A stretch of DNA of 64,000 nucleotides from Afipia massiliensis (GCF_014203115.1 NZ_JACHIJ010000003.1:62001-126000); one strand, 5' to 3'; shown: positions 1 through 9,928, counted from the stretch's first letter. Numbers and translations: made by a program. The notes: generated by a model from the sequence alone, not told the origin.

Positions 1-1309
1 TGAAATCGTCCATCTCGTTGTTGAGCAGCACGCCGGTGCCATCCGCAACGAGGCCGAGGCCGTAGCTGAAGTTGAGCGTGTAGGTGTTGCTGACCGCGTT
101 TCCGGATGAATCGACCACTGAGTAATGGGTGGTGTTGCTGCCTTCGCGCGGCGAAGCCAACGTTGTCTCGCTCCACGGTGTCGCCTTGGTCATGTCGATG
201 GTGGCGCGCTGCTTCGCGGCGTAGTCCTTCGCGAGGAGTTGCTGCATCGGCGCGTTGACGAAAGCCGGATCGCCGAGATAGCGCGCGCGATCGCCATAGG
301 CGCGCTTCATCGCTTCAATCGACACATGGAGCGTGTCCACCGAGCCCGCGCCCATCTCGCGCAGCTTGTAGCCTTCGAGAATGTTCAGCGTCTCGATCAG
401 CACGGTGCCGCCCGAGGACGGCAGCGGCATCGATACGATCTCGAAGCCGCGATAGGTGCCGCGCACCGGCGTGCGGACGACCGGCTGATAGGTCTTGAGA
501 TCGTCGCGTGTGATGATCCCGCCCGCAGCTTGAATTCCGGCGGCGAGCTTTTCGGCGACTGCGCCATCGTAGAAACCGCTCACGCCGTGCGCGGAAATCG
601 CCTCCAGCGTCACGGCAAGATCGCTTTGCACCAGACGGTCGCCGGGCTGCAGCGACGTGCCATCGGCACGCGAGAAAATCTTCGTGCTCGATGGCCATTT
701 CGCCAGCCGCCGATGCCAGTCCGGCAGCGTGTCCGCTGTATCGTCGGCGATCGCGAAGCCGTCGCGTGCGAGCGCAATCGCGGGCGTGATCAGGTCTGCG
801 AGTTTGAATTTCCCTGAACCGTATTTTTCCAGCGCCAGCGCCAGTCCCGCGACTGTGCCGGGCACGCCGATGCCGAGCGCCTGATCGCGGGATTTCTTTG
901 TGTCGGGCTTGCCGTCGTCACCGAGAAACATGTCGCGCGTGGCGGCGGCCGGTGCGCTTTCACGATAGTCGATGGTGACGGCTTCATTGCTCGCCGCCAG
1001 GTGGATCACCATGAATCCGCCGCCGCCGAGATTGCCGGCGCGCGGATAGGTCACGGCCATTGCAAATCCGGTGGCGACCGCTGCATCGATTGCATTGCCG
1101 CCGCGCGCCAGAATGTCGCGGCCGATCTCCGCAGCGACCCGCTCCTGCGCGACGACCATGCCGTTTTTTGCCGCTGCCGGACGAACCGCATCGAGCGCAG
1201 GCGGTGCATAGTATCCATGCCGCGAATCCTGCGCGAAGGCCGGAGCGAACAGCAGGCCGAAGACGCCGAGAACGAAAGCGAGCGCGCGGCGCTTGGTAAT
1301 CGGGGCCAT
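1..1309 (-). CDS. ggt: gamma-glutamyltransferase (3' end outside window)
   Basis: This is a gamma-glutamyltranspeptidase, which cleaves or transfers the gamma-glutamyl group of glutathione in the periplasm. About 436 codons are visible from an ATG at 1309; the C-terminus runs off the left edge. The protein starts with a hydrophobic signal peptide (RRALAFVLGVFGLLFAPAFA). The autoprocessing motif TTHYSVVD sits near position 130, with the second Thr as the expected nucleophile, followed by the family stretch GNAVSNTYTLNFSYG. It ends in LLNNEMDDF, as in the E. coli enzyme. The neighbour MFS gene is divergent. Identification is firm; the substrate is not decided by sequence. Confidence 0.95.
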   Translation of the reverse strand, partial: MAPITKRRALAFVLGVFGLLFAPAFAQDSRHGYYAPPALDAVRPAAAKNGMVVAQERVAAEIGRDILARGGNAIDAAVATGFAMAVTYPRAGNLGGGGFMVIHLAASNEAVTIDYRESAPAAATRDMFLGDDGKPDTKKSRDQALGIGVPGTVAGLALALEKYGSGKFKLADLITPAIALARDGFAIADDTADTLPDWHRRLAKWPSSTKIFSRADGTSLQPGDRLVQSDLAVTLEAISAHGVSGFYDGAVAEKLAAGIQAAGGIITRDDLKTYQPVVRTPVRGTYRGFEIVSMPLPSSGGTVLIETLNILEGYKLREMGAGSVDTLHVSIEAMKRAYGDRARYLGDPAFVNAPMQQLLAKDYAAKQRATIDMTKATPWSETTLASPREGSNTTHYSVVDSSGNAVSNTYTLNFSYGLGLVADGTGVLLNNEMDDF

Positions 1310-1326
1310 GACTTCCTCCGGCAACC

Positions 1327-1358
1327 CATGTCTGGGTAAAAACATGTCTGGGTAAAAA
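1327..1358. repeat. perfect 16-bp tandem duplication
   Basis: The unit catgtctgggtaaaaa occurs twice back to back in the 133-bp spacer between the divergent ggt and MFS genes. It lies 18 bp upstream of the ggt start. It may be a simple slippage duplication; whether it overlaps a promoter or operator cannot be told. Confidence 0.9.
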
Positions 1359-1442
1359 CGCGATAGCAATTGAACCGCCGCACTATATGGTTTTGCGGCA
1401 ACGAGGGACAACGTCCGCGTTGATTCGGCAGGAAATTCGATC

Positions 1443-2834
1443 ATGTCTCAAGTTGTTCCGGCGCATGACAGTCACGCAAACGTGTCGGCGCCGACCTATC
1501 CGCCGCGCTCGGCTGTTTTCGGCTGGATTCTGTTCGACTGGGCGGCGCAGCCATACTTCAGTCTGATCACGACATTCGTGTTCGCGCCTTATTTTGCGAC
1601 CCATGTGGCGGCGAATCCCGCCAGCGGACAGGCGATGTGGGGATTCGCCACCGCGGCGGCGGGACTTGTGATCGCCATCATGTCACCGGTGCTGGGCGCG
1701 ATCGCCGATGCCGGCGGACGCCGCAAGCCGTGGATCGCCGCGTTCGGTGCGCTGTTCGTGATCGGCGCGTCGATCATGTGGATCGGCAAGCCGGGCGATT
1801 CCTCCGTCATCCTGCCGCTGTTGATCGCATTCGGTCTTGCGACCATCGGCATCGAATTCGCCACCGTGTTCAACAATGCGATGATGCCGACGCTGGTGCC
1901 GCCGGAGCGGATTGGACGGTTATCGGGAACGGGTTGGGCCACCGGATATGTCGGCGGCATTCTCAGTCTCGTTCTTGTGCTCGGCTTTCTAGCGGCGAGC
2001 GGCGACACCGGCCGCACGCTGTTCGGCCTCACGCCGCTGTTCGGCCTCGACCCGGCAGCGCACGAGGGCGACCGCATCACCGGGCCGCTGAGCGGACTCT
2101 GGTTCATCGTATTCGTGCTGCCGATGTTTCTGTTCACGCCCGATCGCGCGGCGAAGACGCCCGCGCTTGGCGCAGTGCGTGAAGGCCTGCGCGAACTGCG
2201 CGAAACGCTGTCGACGCTGCCGGGCAAACCGGTGATGCTGACATTCCTGATCGCCAACATGGTCTACATGGATGCGCTGGTGGCGCTGTTCGCGTTCGGC
2301 GGCATCTATGCCGCAGGCACCTTTGGCTGGCAGACCCTTCAGATCGGCACCTTCGGAATCCTGCTGGCGTTTTCCGGCGCTATCGGGGCGTGGCTCGGCG
2401 GCAAGCTCGATGACCGGCTCGGTCCGAAGACCGTGATCGCGGGCAGCATGTCGATATTGCTGCTCGCCTGCGCGGTGATCCTGTCGATCGATCGCGACAC
2501 GCTGTTCTTCGTGTTCAAGGTGACGCCGCCAGTGCCGGGCAAATTGTTCGGATCGCCTGCCGAGCAGGCCTATCTGGCGCTCGGTGTCTTGATCGGGATG
2601 GCCGCGGGACCGATGCAGGCGGCATCGCGCACCTTGCTCATTCGCCTCGCACCGAAGGACCGCATCACGCAGTTCTTCGGGCTGTTCGCGCTGTCCGGCA
2701 AGGTGACGTCATTCATGGCGCCGCTGGTGGTCAGCATCGTGACCGCCGTGACCATGAGCCAGAAGGCCGGTATGGCCGTGCTGGTGGTGTTCTTCTCGGC
2801 AGGACTTCTGCTGCTGTCGCGCGTGCGGGCGTAA
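1443..2834 (+). CDS. UMF1-family MFS transporter
   Basis: A 463-residue polytopic membrane protein of the major facilitator superfamily. The N-terminal FGWILFDWAAQPYF segment and the SPVLGAIADAGGRRKPW loop are typical of the UMF1/Atg22-like branch. About 11-12 hydrophobic segments follow to the C-terminus. The length is normal for the branch (about 430-470). The ATG at 1443 gives an N-terminal cytoplasmic stretch of about 25 residues before the first helix. It is divergent from ggt and convergent with purH, with only 17 bp between stops. The substrate is unknown; bacterial members of this branch are largely uncharacterised. Confidence 0.85.
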   Translation: MSQVVPAHDSHANVSAPTYPPRSAVFGWILFDWAAQPYFSLITTFVFAPYFATHVAANPASGQAMWGFATAAAGLVIAIMSPVLGAIADAGGRRKPWIAAFGALFVIGASIMWIGKPGDSSVILPLLIAFGLATIGIEFATVFNNAMMPTLVPPERIGRLSGTGWATGYVGGILSLVLVLGFLAASGDTGRTLFGLTPLFGLDPAAHEGDRITGPLSGLWFIVFVLPMFLFTPDRAAKTPALGAVREGLRELRETLSTLPGKPVMLTFLIANMVYMDALVALFAFGGIYAAGTFGWQTLQIGTFGILLAFSGAIGAWLGGKLDDRLGPKTVIAGSMSILLLACAVILSIDRDTLFFVFKVTPPVPGKLFGSPAEQAYLALGVLIGMAAGPMQAASRTLLIRLAPKDRITQFFGLFALSGKVTSFMAPLVVSIVTAVTMSQKAGMAVLVVFFSAGLLLLSRVRA

Positions 2835-2851
2835 CCGCACGCGCTCTCCCG

Positions 2852-4444
2852 TCAGTGCTTGAAGTGCCGCGTACCGGTGAACACCATGGCGATGCCATGG
2901 GCATCGGCCGCCTCGATCACCTCGTTGTCGCGCATCGAGCCGCCCGGCTGAACCACGGCCGTCGCGCCGGCCTCGATCGCCACCAACAGGCCATCCGCGA
3001 ACGGGAAGAACGCGTCGGACGCCACCACCGAACCCTTGGTCATCGGCGCAGCTAGTCCCAACTCCTTCGCGGCGTCTTCGGCCTTGCGCGCGGCGATGCG
3101 CGCCGAATCGACACGGCTCATTTGCCCGGCGCCGATGCCGACGGTGGCGAGATCCTTGGCGTAGATGATGGTGTTCGACTTCACGTGCTTGGCGACGCGG
3201 AACGCAAATCGCAGATCGTTCAGCTCGGCATCGGTTGGTGCACGTTTGGTGACGGCCTTGAAGGTCATGTCGTCGACCACCGCACTGTCGCGCGTCTGCA
3301 CCAGAAGGCCACCGGCCACTGTCTTTGTCATGAGGCCGGCCGCGCGCGGATCGGGCAGGCCGCCGGCCAGCAGCAGGCGCAGGTTCTTGCGCTTGCCGAT
3401 GATGGCGATGGCCTCTTCGGTGGCGTCGGGCGCGATGATCACTTCGGTGAAGATTCCGGCGACCGCGTTGGCGGCTTCCGCATCGAGCGTGCGGTTGAAG
3501 GCGATGATCCCGCCGTAGGCCGATGTTGAATCGCAAGCGAGTGCCTTGCGATAGGCGCTGGCGAGATCCACGCCCTCGGCGACGCCGCAGGGATTGGCGT
3601 GCTTGACGATGACGCAGGCGGCGGTGCGTTTCGCATCGAACTCCGCGATGCATTCATACGCCGCATCGGTGTCGTTGATGTTGTTGTAGGACAGTTCCTT
3701 GCCCTGAAGCTGGCGCGCGGTGGCGACACCGGGACGGCGATCGGGGGTCTTGTAGAACGACGCGCCCTGATGGGGATTTTCGCCGTAGCGCAGCGCCTGG
3801 ATCAATTTGCCGCCGAAGGCGCGGAAGTCAGGCGCGTCGATTTTCAATTGATCGGCAAACCAGTTCGAGATCGCGGCGTCATAGGCGGCGGTCCGCGCGT
3901 AGGCTTTTTGCGCAAGACGCCTGCGCAGCGCCAGCGTGGTCGCGCCGTTGTTGGCCGCGAGTTCGTCCAGCACCGCCTGATAGTCGGATGCCTCGACCAC
4001 GACGGCGACGTCATGATGGTTTTTCGCCGCGGCACGGATCATCGCCGGACCGCCGATGTCGATGTTCTCGATGCAGTCGTCCTCGGATGCGCCTTTGTCC
4101 ACGGTCGCTTCGAACGGATAGAGATTGACCACCAGAAGATCGATCGGCGCGATGCCGTGATCCTTCATGCTGCGGGCGTGATCGGCGTTGTCCCGGATCG
4201 CCAGCAGTCCGCCGTGCACGTTTGGATGCAGCGTCTTGACCCGCCCGTCCATCATCTCGGGAAATCCTGTCAGGTCCGACACGTCGCGGACCTTGAGGCC
4301 GGCCTCGGCAATGGCCTTGGCGGTGCCGCCGGTGGAAACCAGCTCGACGCCGCTGTCTGAAAGCGCGCGAGCGAATTCGATCAGGCCGGATTTGTCGGAA
4401 ACGGAAAGAAGTGCGCGCGTAACGCGGCGCGGGTGGTCAGCCAT
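2852..4444 (-). CDS. purH: bifunctional AICAR transformylase / IMP cyclohydrolase
   Basis: PurH performs the last two steps of de novo IMP synthesis: formylation of AICAR with 10-formyl-THF, then ring closure. The N-terminal MGS-like cyclohydrolase domain begins with [11 protein letters not shown] and contains [11 protein letters not shown]. The C-terminal AICAR transformylase domain has the KHANPCG signature. The open frame extends upstream to about 4513, but the ATG at 4444 ([18 protein letters not shown]) gives 530 residues, the usual length, and removes a low-quality extension. It lies downstream of a heparinase-like gene on the same strand with a 156-bp gap, and is convergent with the MFS gene. 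Confidence 0.97.
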   Translation of the reverse strand: MADHPRRVTRALLSVSDKSGLIEFARALSDSGVELVSTGGTAKAIAEAGLKVRDVSDLTGFPEMMDGRVKTLHPNVHGGLLAIRDNADHARSMKDHGIAPIDLLVVNLYPFEATVDKGASEDDCIENIDIGGPAMIRAAAKNHHDVAVVVEASDYQAVLDELAANNGATTLALRRRLAQKAYARTAAYDAAISNWFADQLKIDAPDFRAFGGKLIQALRYGENPHQGASFYKTPDRRPGVATARQLQGKELSYNNINDTDAAYECIAEFDAKRTAACVIVKHANPCGVAEGVDLASAYRKALACDSTSAYGGIIAFNRTLDAEAANAVAGIFTEVIIAPDATEEAIAIIGKRKNLRLLLAGGLPDPRAAGLMTKTVAGGLLVQTRDSAVVDDMTFKAVTKRAPTDAELNDLRFAFRVAKHVKSNTIIYAKDLATVGIGAGQMSRVDSARIAARKAEDAAKELGLAAPMTKGSVVASDAFFPFADGLLVAIEAGATAVVQPGGSMRDNEVIEAADAHGIAMVFTGTRHFKH

Positions 4445-4542
4445 AAGGTGCGTCCTGGTTCGGATAGGTGTTGTCCGCCGGGTAGCATGGTTTTCCGCCT
4501 GGCAAAACCTCAATCCACCGCCTTATTGCCGTCAAATACGAT

Positions 4543-4568
4543 GTCGTCCCGGCCTATGCTGGGACGAC
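4543..4568. repeat. intergenic hairpin
   Basis: An inverted repeat, gtcgtccc and gggacgac, flanks a 10-base loop between the purH start and the heparinase-like stop. There is no clear T-tract on either strand. The arms match the outer arms of the longer palindromic elements at 34269, 37786 and 54504, so it may be a degenerate short copy rather than a terminator. Confidence 0.6.
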
Positions 4569-4600
4569 GAGCGCGAGGAATCTCCGCCACTCAAACTGAT

Positions 4601-6355
4601 TTACAAGGGCAATTCCGGCTCGCGGCGGGCATCGCGGCGGGCATTGGTCACGGTCGCTGACGCAGACGAGCGGGTGAAACTCCAGCGGACGCTCGGCGAG
4701 TCCTTCCGGTTCTGCCGGATCACGATCTGGGCGGTCCGGCGCGGTCCGTCGGAGCCTGCCAGAAACACGCTGTCTTCCAGATCAACCTTGTCGTTGAGAG
4801 CCTCGAACGTCCAGACGTCGCGGTTGGGTAGCACCAGCATCACGCCGCGCGCGTCGGTGAGGCGGCTGGCCTTCACTGACGGATGCAGATGAAACCGCAG
4901 CACATAATCGTCGGGCTTGCTGCGCGACGACGCGCCGGATGCGTTCAGCAACGTATCTTCGCCGTCGAGCCGGCCGCCGTCGGCGGAGAGCGTCAGGCTG
5001 CGCTGATGCACGACACCGAATTGGCGCGCATAGGCGTCGTGGGTTGTCGTCAGTTGAATGCTGTCGTTGGCGACCTCGCGAAACACGCCGACATTGGATG
5101 GCCCGCTGACGATGGGCGCGCCCTGCAGCATTCGCTTCATCGCCGGAAGCTCGATGAACTGGCACGATGATGTGTCGTGACAGATCAGGGTCGAATGCGC
5201 CGCGGTCGAGCGCGCGAACGCGCGCCAGTTGTCACGGCCGGTTGAGGGAATTCCGCAATTGACCACGATGCGGCTGGTGCCGGACGACAATTCGAACGAC
5301 AGGCAGCCCGCGTGGGCGTCGCGGCTCACTGCCGGCGGCGGCGGCGCGCCGGTATCCATGATGACCGCGGTCGAACCGGCATCGAGGCGCTGGAAACCCG
5401 AATGCGGCATGTTCGACATCGGGATGCCGTGGGTATCGTCGTAAGCGAGCAATGTGGCGAGTAGGCCCGACGGCGCACTGCTCATGCCGTTGAACAGCGC
5501 GAAACTGCCGTCGCCGTGGCGGAAGAACCGCAGCATCGGCATCATGCGGTCGATCGCATTCAATAGCGCGGGCGGCGGTGCGATGTTGCGGGCCGTGAAC
5601 GTCTGGCGCAGTGGCAGGAGATCGGGCAGCAATTCGATCAGCGCGCCGGGATTGCGTGAAATGTGCCCGCCGTCGGGAAGCAGCTGCCGTTGTAATTCGT
5701 CGGAAAGCTTTCGCGACGCCGTGCGGATATGCTTGGCCTGATTGGCCAGACACAGCGACGCATAGCACAGCGCGATCAGCACCTGCAGGCGCGGCACGCC
5801 GTCGGGAATATCGACCATCGTATAGCGCAGATAGCGAATCTCGCGCGTCAGGCTGCGCAAAAAACGCCGGTAGAATTTTCCGTCGGCGTCGTTCAGCACC
5901 AGCGGTGCCTGCGACAGCAGCGAGACCACGCGCCGCGCCAGCACATCGGCGCGCCAGCCGGCGCCGCGCTTGCGGATCGGTTTCGAAATCCAGTCGTCGA
6001 TCAGCGAGCGCGCGTTGGCGCGGGTGATGGCGGAATCCGCCGCGCGCAGATGGCGCAGCCAGCCGAAGCCGAGCAGGTTGGCTTCCCAGTCTTCCGACGG
6101 CGGATCGAGTTCAAAAATCGAGCGACCATGAGAGGTGACGATCTTGCCGGCGAAAACGAAGCGCCCGGCGTAGATTTCCGACGCGCGCGTGGCATCAACG
6201 GTGCGAAGATCGTTCGGCGCGATCAGCAGCCGGTCGGTGCGGCCCGGCCAGAAGCGCGACAGCGCAACCGACTGCCCGCTGGCGCGTGCGAGTACGTTCC
6301 GCGCGGCGCGGCCAAGCAGAAGAGACGAGATGCGTCGTCGGTAAGCGACCGCCAC
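4601..6355 (-). CDS. heparinase II/III family protein
   Basis: A 584-residue protein of the heparinase II/III-like family, which are alginate or glycosaminoglycan lyase relatives with an alpha/alpha toroid N-terminus and a beta-sandwich C-terminus. The region around LLGFGWLRHLRAADS fits the helical domain. HGDGSFALFNG and DAHAGCLSFELSSG fit the start of the lyase module, with ARSTAAHSTLICHD near the expected His-rich catalytic region. No clear signal peptide is seen. It lies between rsmB (283 bp upstream) and purH (156 bp downstream) on one strand. The substrate is unknown; a role in breaking an acidic polysaccharide is inferred only from the family. Confidence 0.82.
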   Translation of the reverse strand: MAVAYRRRISSLLLGRAARNVLARASGQSVALSRFWPGRTDRLLIAPNDLRTVDATRASEIYAGRFVFAGKIVTSHGRSIFELDPPSEDWEANLLGFGWLRHLRAADSAITRANARSLIDDWISKPIRKRGAGWRADVLARRVVSLLSQAPLVLNDADGKFYRRFLRSLTREIRYLRYTMVDIPDGVPRLQVLIALCYASLCLANQAKHIRTASRKLSDELQRQLLPDGGHISRNPGALIELLPDLLPLRQTFTARNIAPPPALLNAIDRMMPMLRFFRHGDGSFALFNGMSSAPSGLLATLLAYDDTHGIPMSNMPHSGFQRLDAGSTAVIMDTGAPPPPAVSRDAHAGCLSFELSSGTSRIVVNCGIPSTGRDNWRAFARSTAAHSTLICHDTSSCQFIELPAMKRMLQGAPIVSGPSNVGVFREVANDSIQLTTTHDAYARQFGVVHQRSLTLSADGGRLDGEDTLLNASGASSRSKPDDYVLRFHLHPSVKASRLTDARGVMLVLPNRDVWTFEALNDKVDLEDSVFLAGSDGPRRTAQIVIRQNRKDSPSVRWSFTRSSASATVTNARRDARREPELPL

Positions 6356-6638
6356 GTGCGCCCTGTCCTGATCACGCTGGCCGACGCGGACTTTCCTGCC
6401 GCCGGACGTGATCGTTCCCCATTAAACCGGAGCATTCCTCCCCGAAACCCACGCGGGCGCTCACGCGCCGCACCGTGAGGGAATCTCCGCGCACCGTTGT
6501 AATCCGAAAAATGCCCGCAAGGCACCCCCAAGGACATCGATCAGGCACACCTAAAGGGCATTCATTGGCGCGCGCACGACGGACGCGGCGGTTGACCGCT
6601 CGCCGCGAATCACTTGTGCGCCGGATCAGGACTTGAGG

Positions 6639-7985
6639 TCAGGATTTGATGAGGCGTGCCGCGTAAAAGCCGTCGAGGCCGCCCAAGCGCGAATCACCAT
6701 GGGCGAGGTGCGAGGGCAGGGTGCGGACGTCGCCGTCGGGCGTGAGAATTTCGTCCAGTCCGGCTACTTCGTCCCGGCCGACGGGCGCGCGGCGCAGGCC
6801 TGATTCGGCGGCAAGGACGCTTGCAACGGCTTGCTCGCCTTCCTCCGGTTCCAGCGAACAGGTGCAGTAGACCAAGGTACCGCCGGGCTTCAGCAGCGTG
6901 ACGGCCCTCTGCAGCAGGCGCCTTTGCACGGCGGCGAGCGCGCCGATGTCCGATTCCTGTTTCAGCCAGGCCACGTCGGGATGCCGACGGATCGTGCCGG
7001 TCGCGGCGCAGGGCGCATCGATCAGCACGCCGTCGAACAATTCGCCAGGCGGCTGCCATTCGGTGGCGTCCGCGACGGCGGTATCGGCCTCGAGCGACAG
7101 CCGCGCCAGATTCTCGCGCAGCCGCGCAATCCGATTCGGCGAGCGGTCGACTGCAGTTACCCGCGCGCCGGCGTGGACGAGTTGCGCGGTTTTGCCACCC
7201 GGCGCGGCGCACAGATCGGCGATGGTCTTGTCCTTGATGTCCCCGAACAGCCGGGCTGGCATCGCGGCGGCTGCATCCTGCACCCACCACTCGCCTTCGT
7301 TGAAACCGGGAAGCATGGTCACCGATCCATGCAGCAGCGTCCGCACCGTGCCGGTCGCAAGGGCTTCGCCATGCAGGCGCGTCGCCCAGCCGTCCGGATC
7401 GGATTTCACGGTCAGGTCCAGCGCCGGTTCGACGCTGATGGCGGCGGCCATCGCGCGTGCGGTGTCTTCGCCGTAGGCCGCGATCCAGCGCGCCGTCAGC
7501 CACGGCGGCAGATCGAGCATCTGCGACTTGACCTCGTCGATCAACGGCTGGCCTTCGCGCGCGCAACGCCGCAGCACCGCGTTGACGAGGCCGGCGTATT
7601 TCGCGGCCCGGCGATCCGCCTGCACAAGCCGCACCGACAGATCGACTGCGGCGTGATCGGGAACCTCCATCCACAAAATCTGCGCAGCGCCGATCAGCAG
7701 CGCGCTTTGTGCGCGCGGCGCGTCGCTTGGAATTCCGCGGTCGAGCAGCCGCGACAGCACATGGCCGAGCGTGCCCAATCGCCGCAGGATGGTCGCGACC
7801 AGCCGGCGCATCAGCGCGCGATCGCGATCGGCAAGCGTCTTCAATCCGGGATGCGCGCCAACGCCATCGAGCTGATCGTCCAGCATGCGGTGCTTGTGCA
7901 GCACGCCATCGAGAATATCGGCCGCGATCCTGCGCGCTGCGAGGCCGGGCACCTCGGTGGGCGGGACAAATCTCGAAGGCTTCAT
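6639..7985 (-). CDS. rsmB: 16S rRNA (cytosine-C5)-methyltransferase RsmB family
   Basis: A SAM-dependent m5C RNA methyltransferase with a fused N-terminal NusB-like RNA-binding domain (residues about 10-140, beginning AARRIAADILDGVL). The SAM-binding site is LCAAPGGKTAQL, the first catalytic Cys is in IDAPCAATGTIRRHPDV, and the second is in LVYCTCSLEPEEGE. The open frame runs to 8318, but the ATG at 7985 (MKPSRFVPP) gives 448 residues, the normal length. It is divergent from the DUF1674 gene. Assignment to RsmB rather than a paralogous NOL1/Nop2 methylase rests on the NusB fusion. Confidence 0.93.
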   Translation of the reverse strand: MKPSRFVPPTEVPGLAARRIAADILDGVLHKHRMLDDQLDGVGAHPGLKTLADRDRALMRRLVATILRRLGTLGHVLSRLLDRGIPSDAPRAQSALLIGAAQILWMEVPDHAAVDLSVRLVQADRRAAKYAGLVNAVLRRCAREGQPLIDEVKSQMLDLPPWLTARWIAAYGEDTARAMAAAISVEPALDLTVKSDPDGWATRLHGEALATGTVRTLLHGSVTMLPGFNEGEWWVQDAAAAMPARLFGDIKDKTIADLCAAPGGKTAQLVHAGARVTAVDRSPNRIARLRENLARLSLEADTAVADATEWQPPGELFDGVLIDAPCAATGTIRRHPDVAWLKQESDIGALAAVQRRLLQRAVTLLKPGGTLVYCTCSLEPEEGEQAVASVLAAESGLRRAPVGRDEVAGLDEILTPDGDVRTLPSHLAHGDSRLGGLDGFYAARLIKS

Positions 7986-8236
7986 GCGGCAAAAAACATT
8001 CGCTGGCGGGACAAACGCGACGGACGTCGCAATGAGGTGACTACGTGGCACGGGAATATGCCAAATGTAAGAATTGTGTCGTGTGTGAATCGTCTTGTCT
8101 AAAACATCTCGGGAAATGTAAGCCGCTTCACATACAACCATCCGGCTGCGTGATACGGCGTGAACGACGGGCCTTGATCGCGGGCCCGGTCTATCTAGAT
8201 TTGAATTTCGGCTCTGACCACCCGGGAGTGTCAGCC

Positions 8237-8452
8237 ATGAACCATGACCCGTCTCATTCCAACCCTGTCGATGCCGTTGCCGGGCGCAAGCCGCTGTCGC
8301 CGCAGGCGCAGCGGGCACTGGCCGAAGCCGAAGCTCGGCGCAACGCCGCTCAGGACAATGCCAAGGGCGCGAAAGAGGTTCAGGGGCCCAAGGGGCTGGA
8401 GCCGACCCGTTACGGGGACTGGGAACACAAGGGATTGTGTTCCGACTTCTAG
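8237..8452 (+). CDS. DUF1674 family protein (SDHAF4-like)
   Basis: A 71-residue protein ending in EPTRYGDWEHKGLCSDF, the hallmark C-terminus of DUF1674. Its eukaryotic relative SDHAF4 assists flavinated succinate dehydrogenase assembly; such a role here is inference. The first half is polar and Ala/Lys-rich. The ATG at 8237 was preferred to the open-frame start at 8045 because the upstream codons look non-coding and Cys-rich. It is divergent from rsmB. Confidence 0.88.
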   Translation: MNHDPSHSNPVDAVAGRKPLSPQAQRALAEAEARRNAAQDNAKGAKEVQGPKGLEPTRYGDWEHKGLCSDF

Positions 8453-8522
8453 TCTTACGTACGACTACGGATGACCCTGATCGTGCTTGCCGCCGAGGTT
8501 GTTTTGATCCTAATCTAGGTAT

Positions 8523-9122
8523 ATGTTCCTAGATCGGCCTCTCACTCGTCGGGCGTCTCGGTTTCCGGTCCACGGCTCCCCGCTTTGGATGCTGGGCCTG
8601 GTTTTCGTCGCCGGCATAGCGGCTGGAACCGTGATCCCGGGACGGGACCGCTTGCCATGGAGCGGACCGTCCGCCGCGCCCTTGATCCCGCCTGCGACAA
8701 ATCCGGCGTCGCCTGCCGGTCCTGCGTCATGGAGCCGTGACGGCCATGCTGGCGTGCGCCATTCCGTCGATGTTGTGCGCGTCATCGACGGCGACACGTT
8801 CGAGGCGCGGGTTCATCTGTGGCCGGGCCTTGAGATGATGACGCGGGTGCGGCTGCGTGGCATCGATGCGCCGGAGATGAAGGGCGCGTGCGCCGAAGAA
8901 TCCCGGATGGCGGAAGCATCACACGAGGCGCTGCGTGCCTTGCTCGCGGGCGGCGATGTCGCGATTTTCAACATCGGTCCCGACAAATATAACGGCCGCG
9001 TGGTCGCGGACGCTGCCACATCGCGAACGCCGAGCGTTGCATCGGCGTTACTCGTTTCGGGCCACGTGCGGCCGTATCAGGGCGGCAGGCGCAGCGGCTG
9101 GTGCACGGCGGCAATGCGATGA
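8523..9122 (+). CDS. thermonuclease (SNase-like) family protein, membrane-anchored or secreted
   Basis: A 199-residue protein with an N-terminal hydrophobic segment (about residues 20-38) and a Pro/Ala-rich linker, then a staphylococcal-nuclease-like fold from about residue 80. VRVIDGDTFEARV opens the domain. RLRGIDAPE carries the equivalent of the catalytic Arg35, CAEES the Glu43 position, and KYNGRVVAD the Arg87 position, so a nuclease is plausible. Location is inferred to be periplasmic or membrane-tethered. It stands alone, followed by a bidirectional terminator shared with the L,D-transpeptidase gene. Confidence 0.88.
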   Translation: MFLDRPLTRRASRFPVHGSPLWMLGLVFVAGIAAGTVIPGRDRLPWSGPSAAPLIPPATNPASPAGPASWSRDGHAGVRHSVDVVRVIDGDTFEARVHLWPGLEMMTRVRLRGIDAPEMKGACAEESRMAEASHEALRALLAGGDVAIFNIGPDKYNGRVVADAATSRTPSVASALLVSGHVRPYQGGRRSGWCTAAMR

Positions 9123-9132
9123 AGATGGAATC

Positions 9133-9165
9133 AAAAAAGCCGCGTCATAACGCGGCCTTTTGCTT
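9133..9165. terminator. bidirectional rho-independent terminator
   Basis: A 6-bp perfect GC stem (gccgcg / cgcggc) with loop tcataa. An A-run lies on the left and ctttt on the right, so it can terminate both the thermonuclease transcript and the convergent L,D-transpeptidase transcript. Confidence 0.75.
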
Positions 9166-9185
9166 GTCAGAAGATGTCGAGACAA

Positions 9186-9701
9186 TCAGCGCGAGGTGAC
9201 GATCACCGGCGTGCCGACCTCAACGCGTTCGAACAGGTCGCTGATATCCTGGTTGTACATCCGCACGCAGCCATAGGAGACATAGCCGCCGACGGAGTTG
9301 GGGCGGTTGGTGCCGTGAATGGCGTACTCGCCGCCTTCGAGGGTCATGGCGGCGACGCCCATCGGATTGGACGGCGAGCCGCCGGGAATGACGTCGGGAA
9401 TGTTCGGATTGTCGCGCTTCACGTCCGCAGGCGGCGACCATGCCGGCTGGCGATATTTTCCGTCGACGCGGGTCGTGCCGGACCACTGCTTGCCGGCCTT
9501 GCCGACGCCGACCGGATAACGCAACGCGCGGCCTTCGCCGAGGATGAGATACAGTTTGCGCTCGTTGGTCTTCACCACGATGGTGCCCGGCGCATAACCG
9601 TTGGGAGAAGCAACTTCGGACGGCGCAGCCAGTGCTGCCGAACCGGAAAATCCAATCGCCATTGTGGCCGCCAGCGCCATCGTCAATTTACGCAGCATCA
9701 T
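9186..9701 (-). CDS. L,D-transpeptidase (YkuD domain)
   Basis: A 171-residue exported protein of the YkuD family, which makes 3-3 peptidoglycan cross-links or anchors proteins to peptidoglycan. It has a signal peptide (residues 1-25, ending SAALAA). The catalytic motif is HGTNRPNSVGGYVSYGCVRM, with Cys as the nucleophile. A single YkuD domain fills the mature protein; there is no LysM or PG-binding module. Start codons at 9701 and 9698 are adjacent and equally possible. The neighbour on the same strand is the kelch gene, 227 bp upstream. Confidence 0.93.
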   Translation of the reverse strand: MMLRKLTMALAATMAIGFSGSAALAAPSEVASPNGYAPGTIVVKTNERKLYLILGEGRALRYPVGVGKAGKQWSGTTRVDGKYRQPAWSPPADVKRDNPNIPDVIPGGSPSNPMGVAAMTLEGGEYAIHGTNRPNSVGGYVSYGCVRMYNQDISDLFERVEVGTPVIVTSR

Positions 9702-9928
9702 TGTCTCCAGTCTCCATCGCGAGGCACGTGGCCGCGGAACCTGTCGGCTTAAGGCCGCGCATCCGCCAGCTTACAGCAGAGGCCTCAACAGCCCCTTATC
9801 TCCTGATAAAAAGGCCGATTACGTGCGCCTTAGAAAGAAAATTCCGGCGGCAAAGTAAATGCCCGGAAAACAACACCCCGGCTCAAACGGCCTGGGGCGA
9901 GTGACATTTTTGTGAGCGCGGCTTGCGA

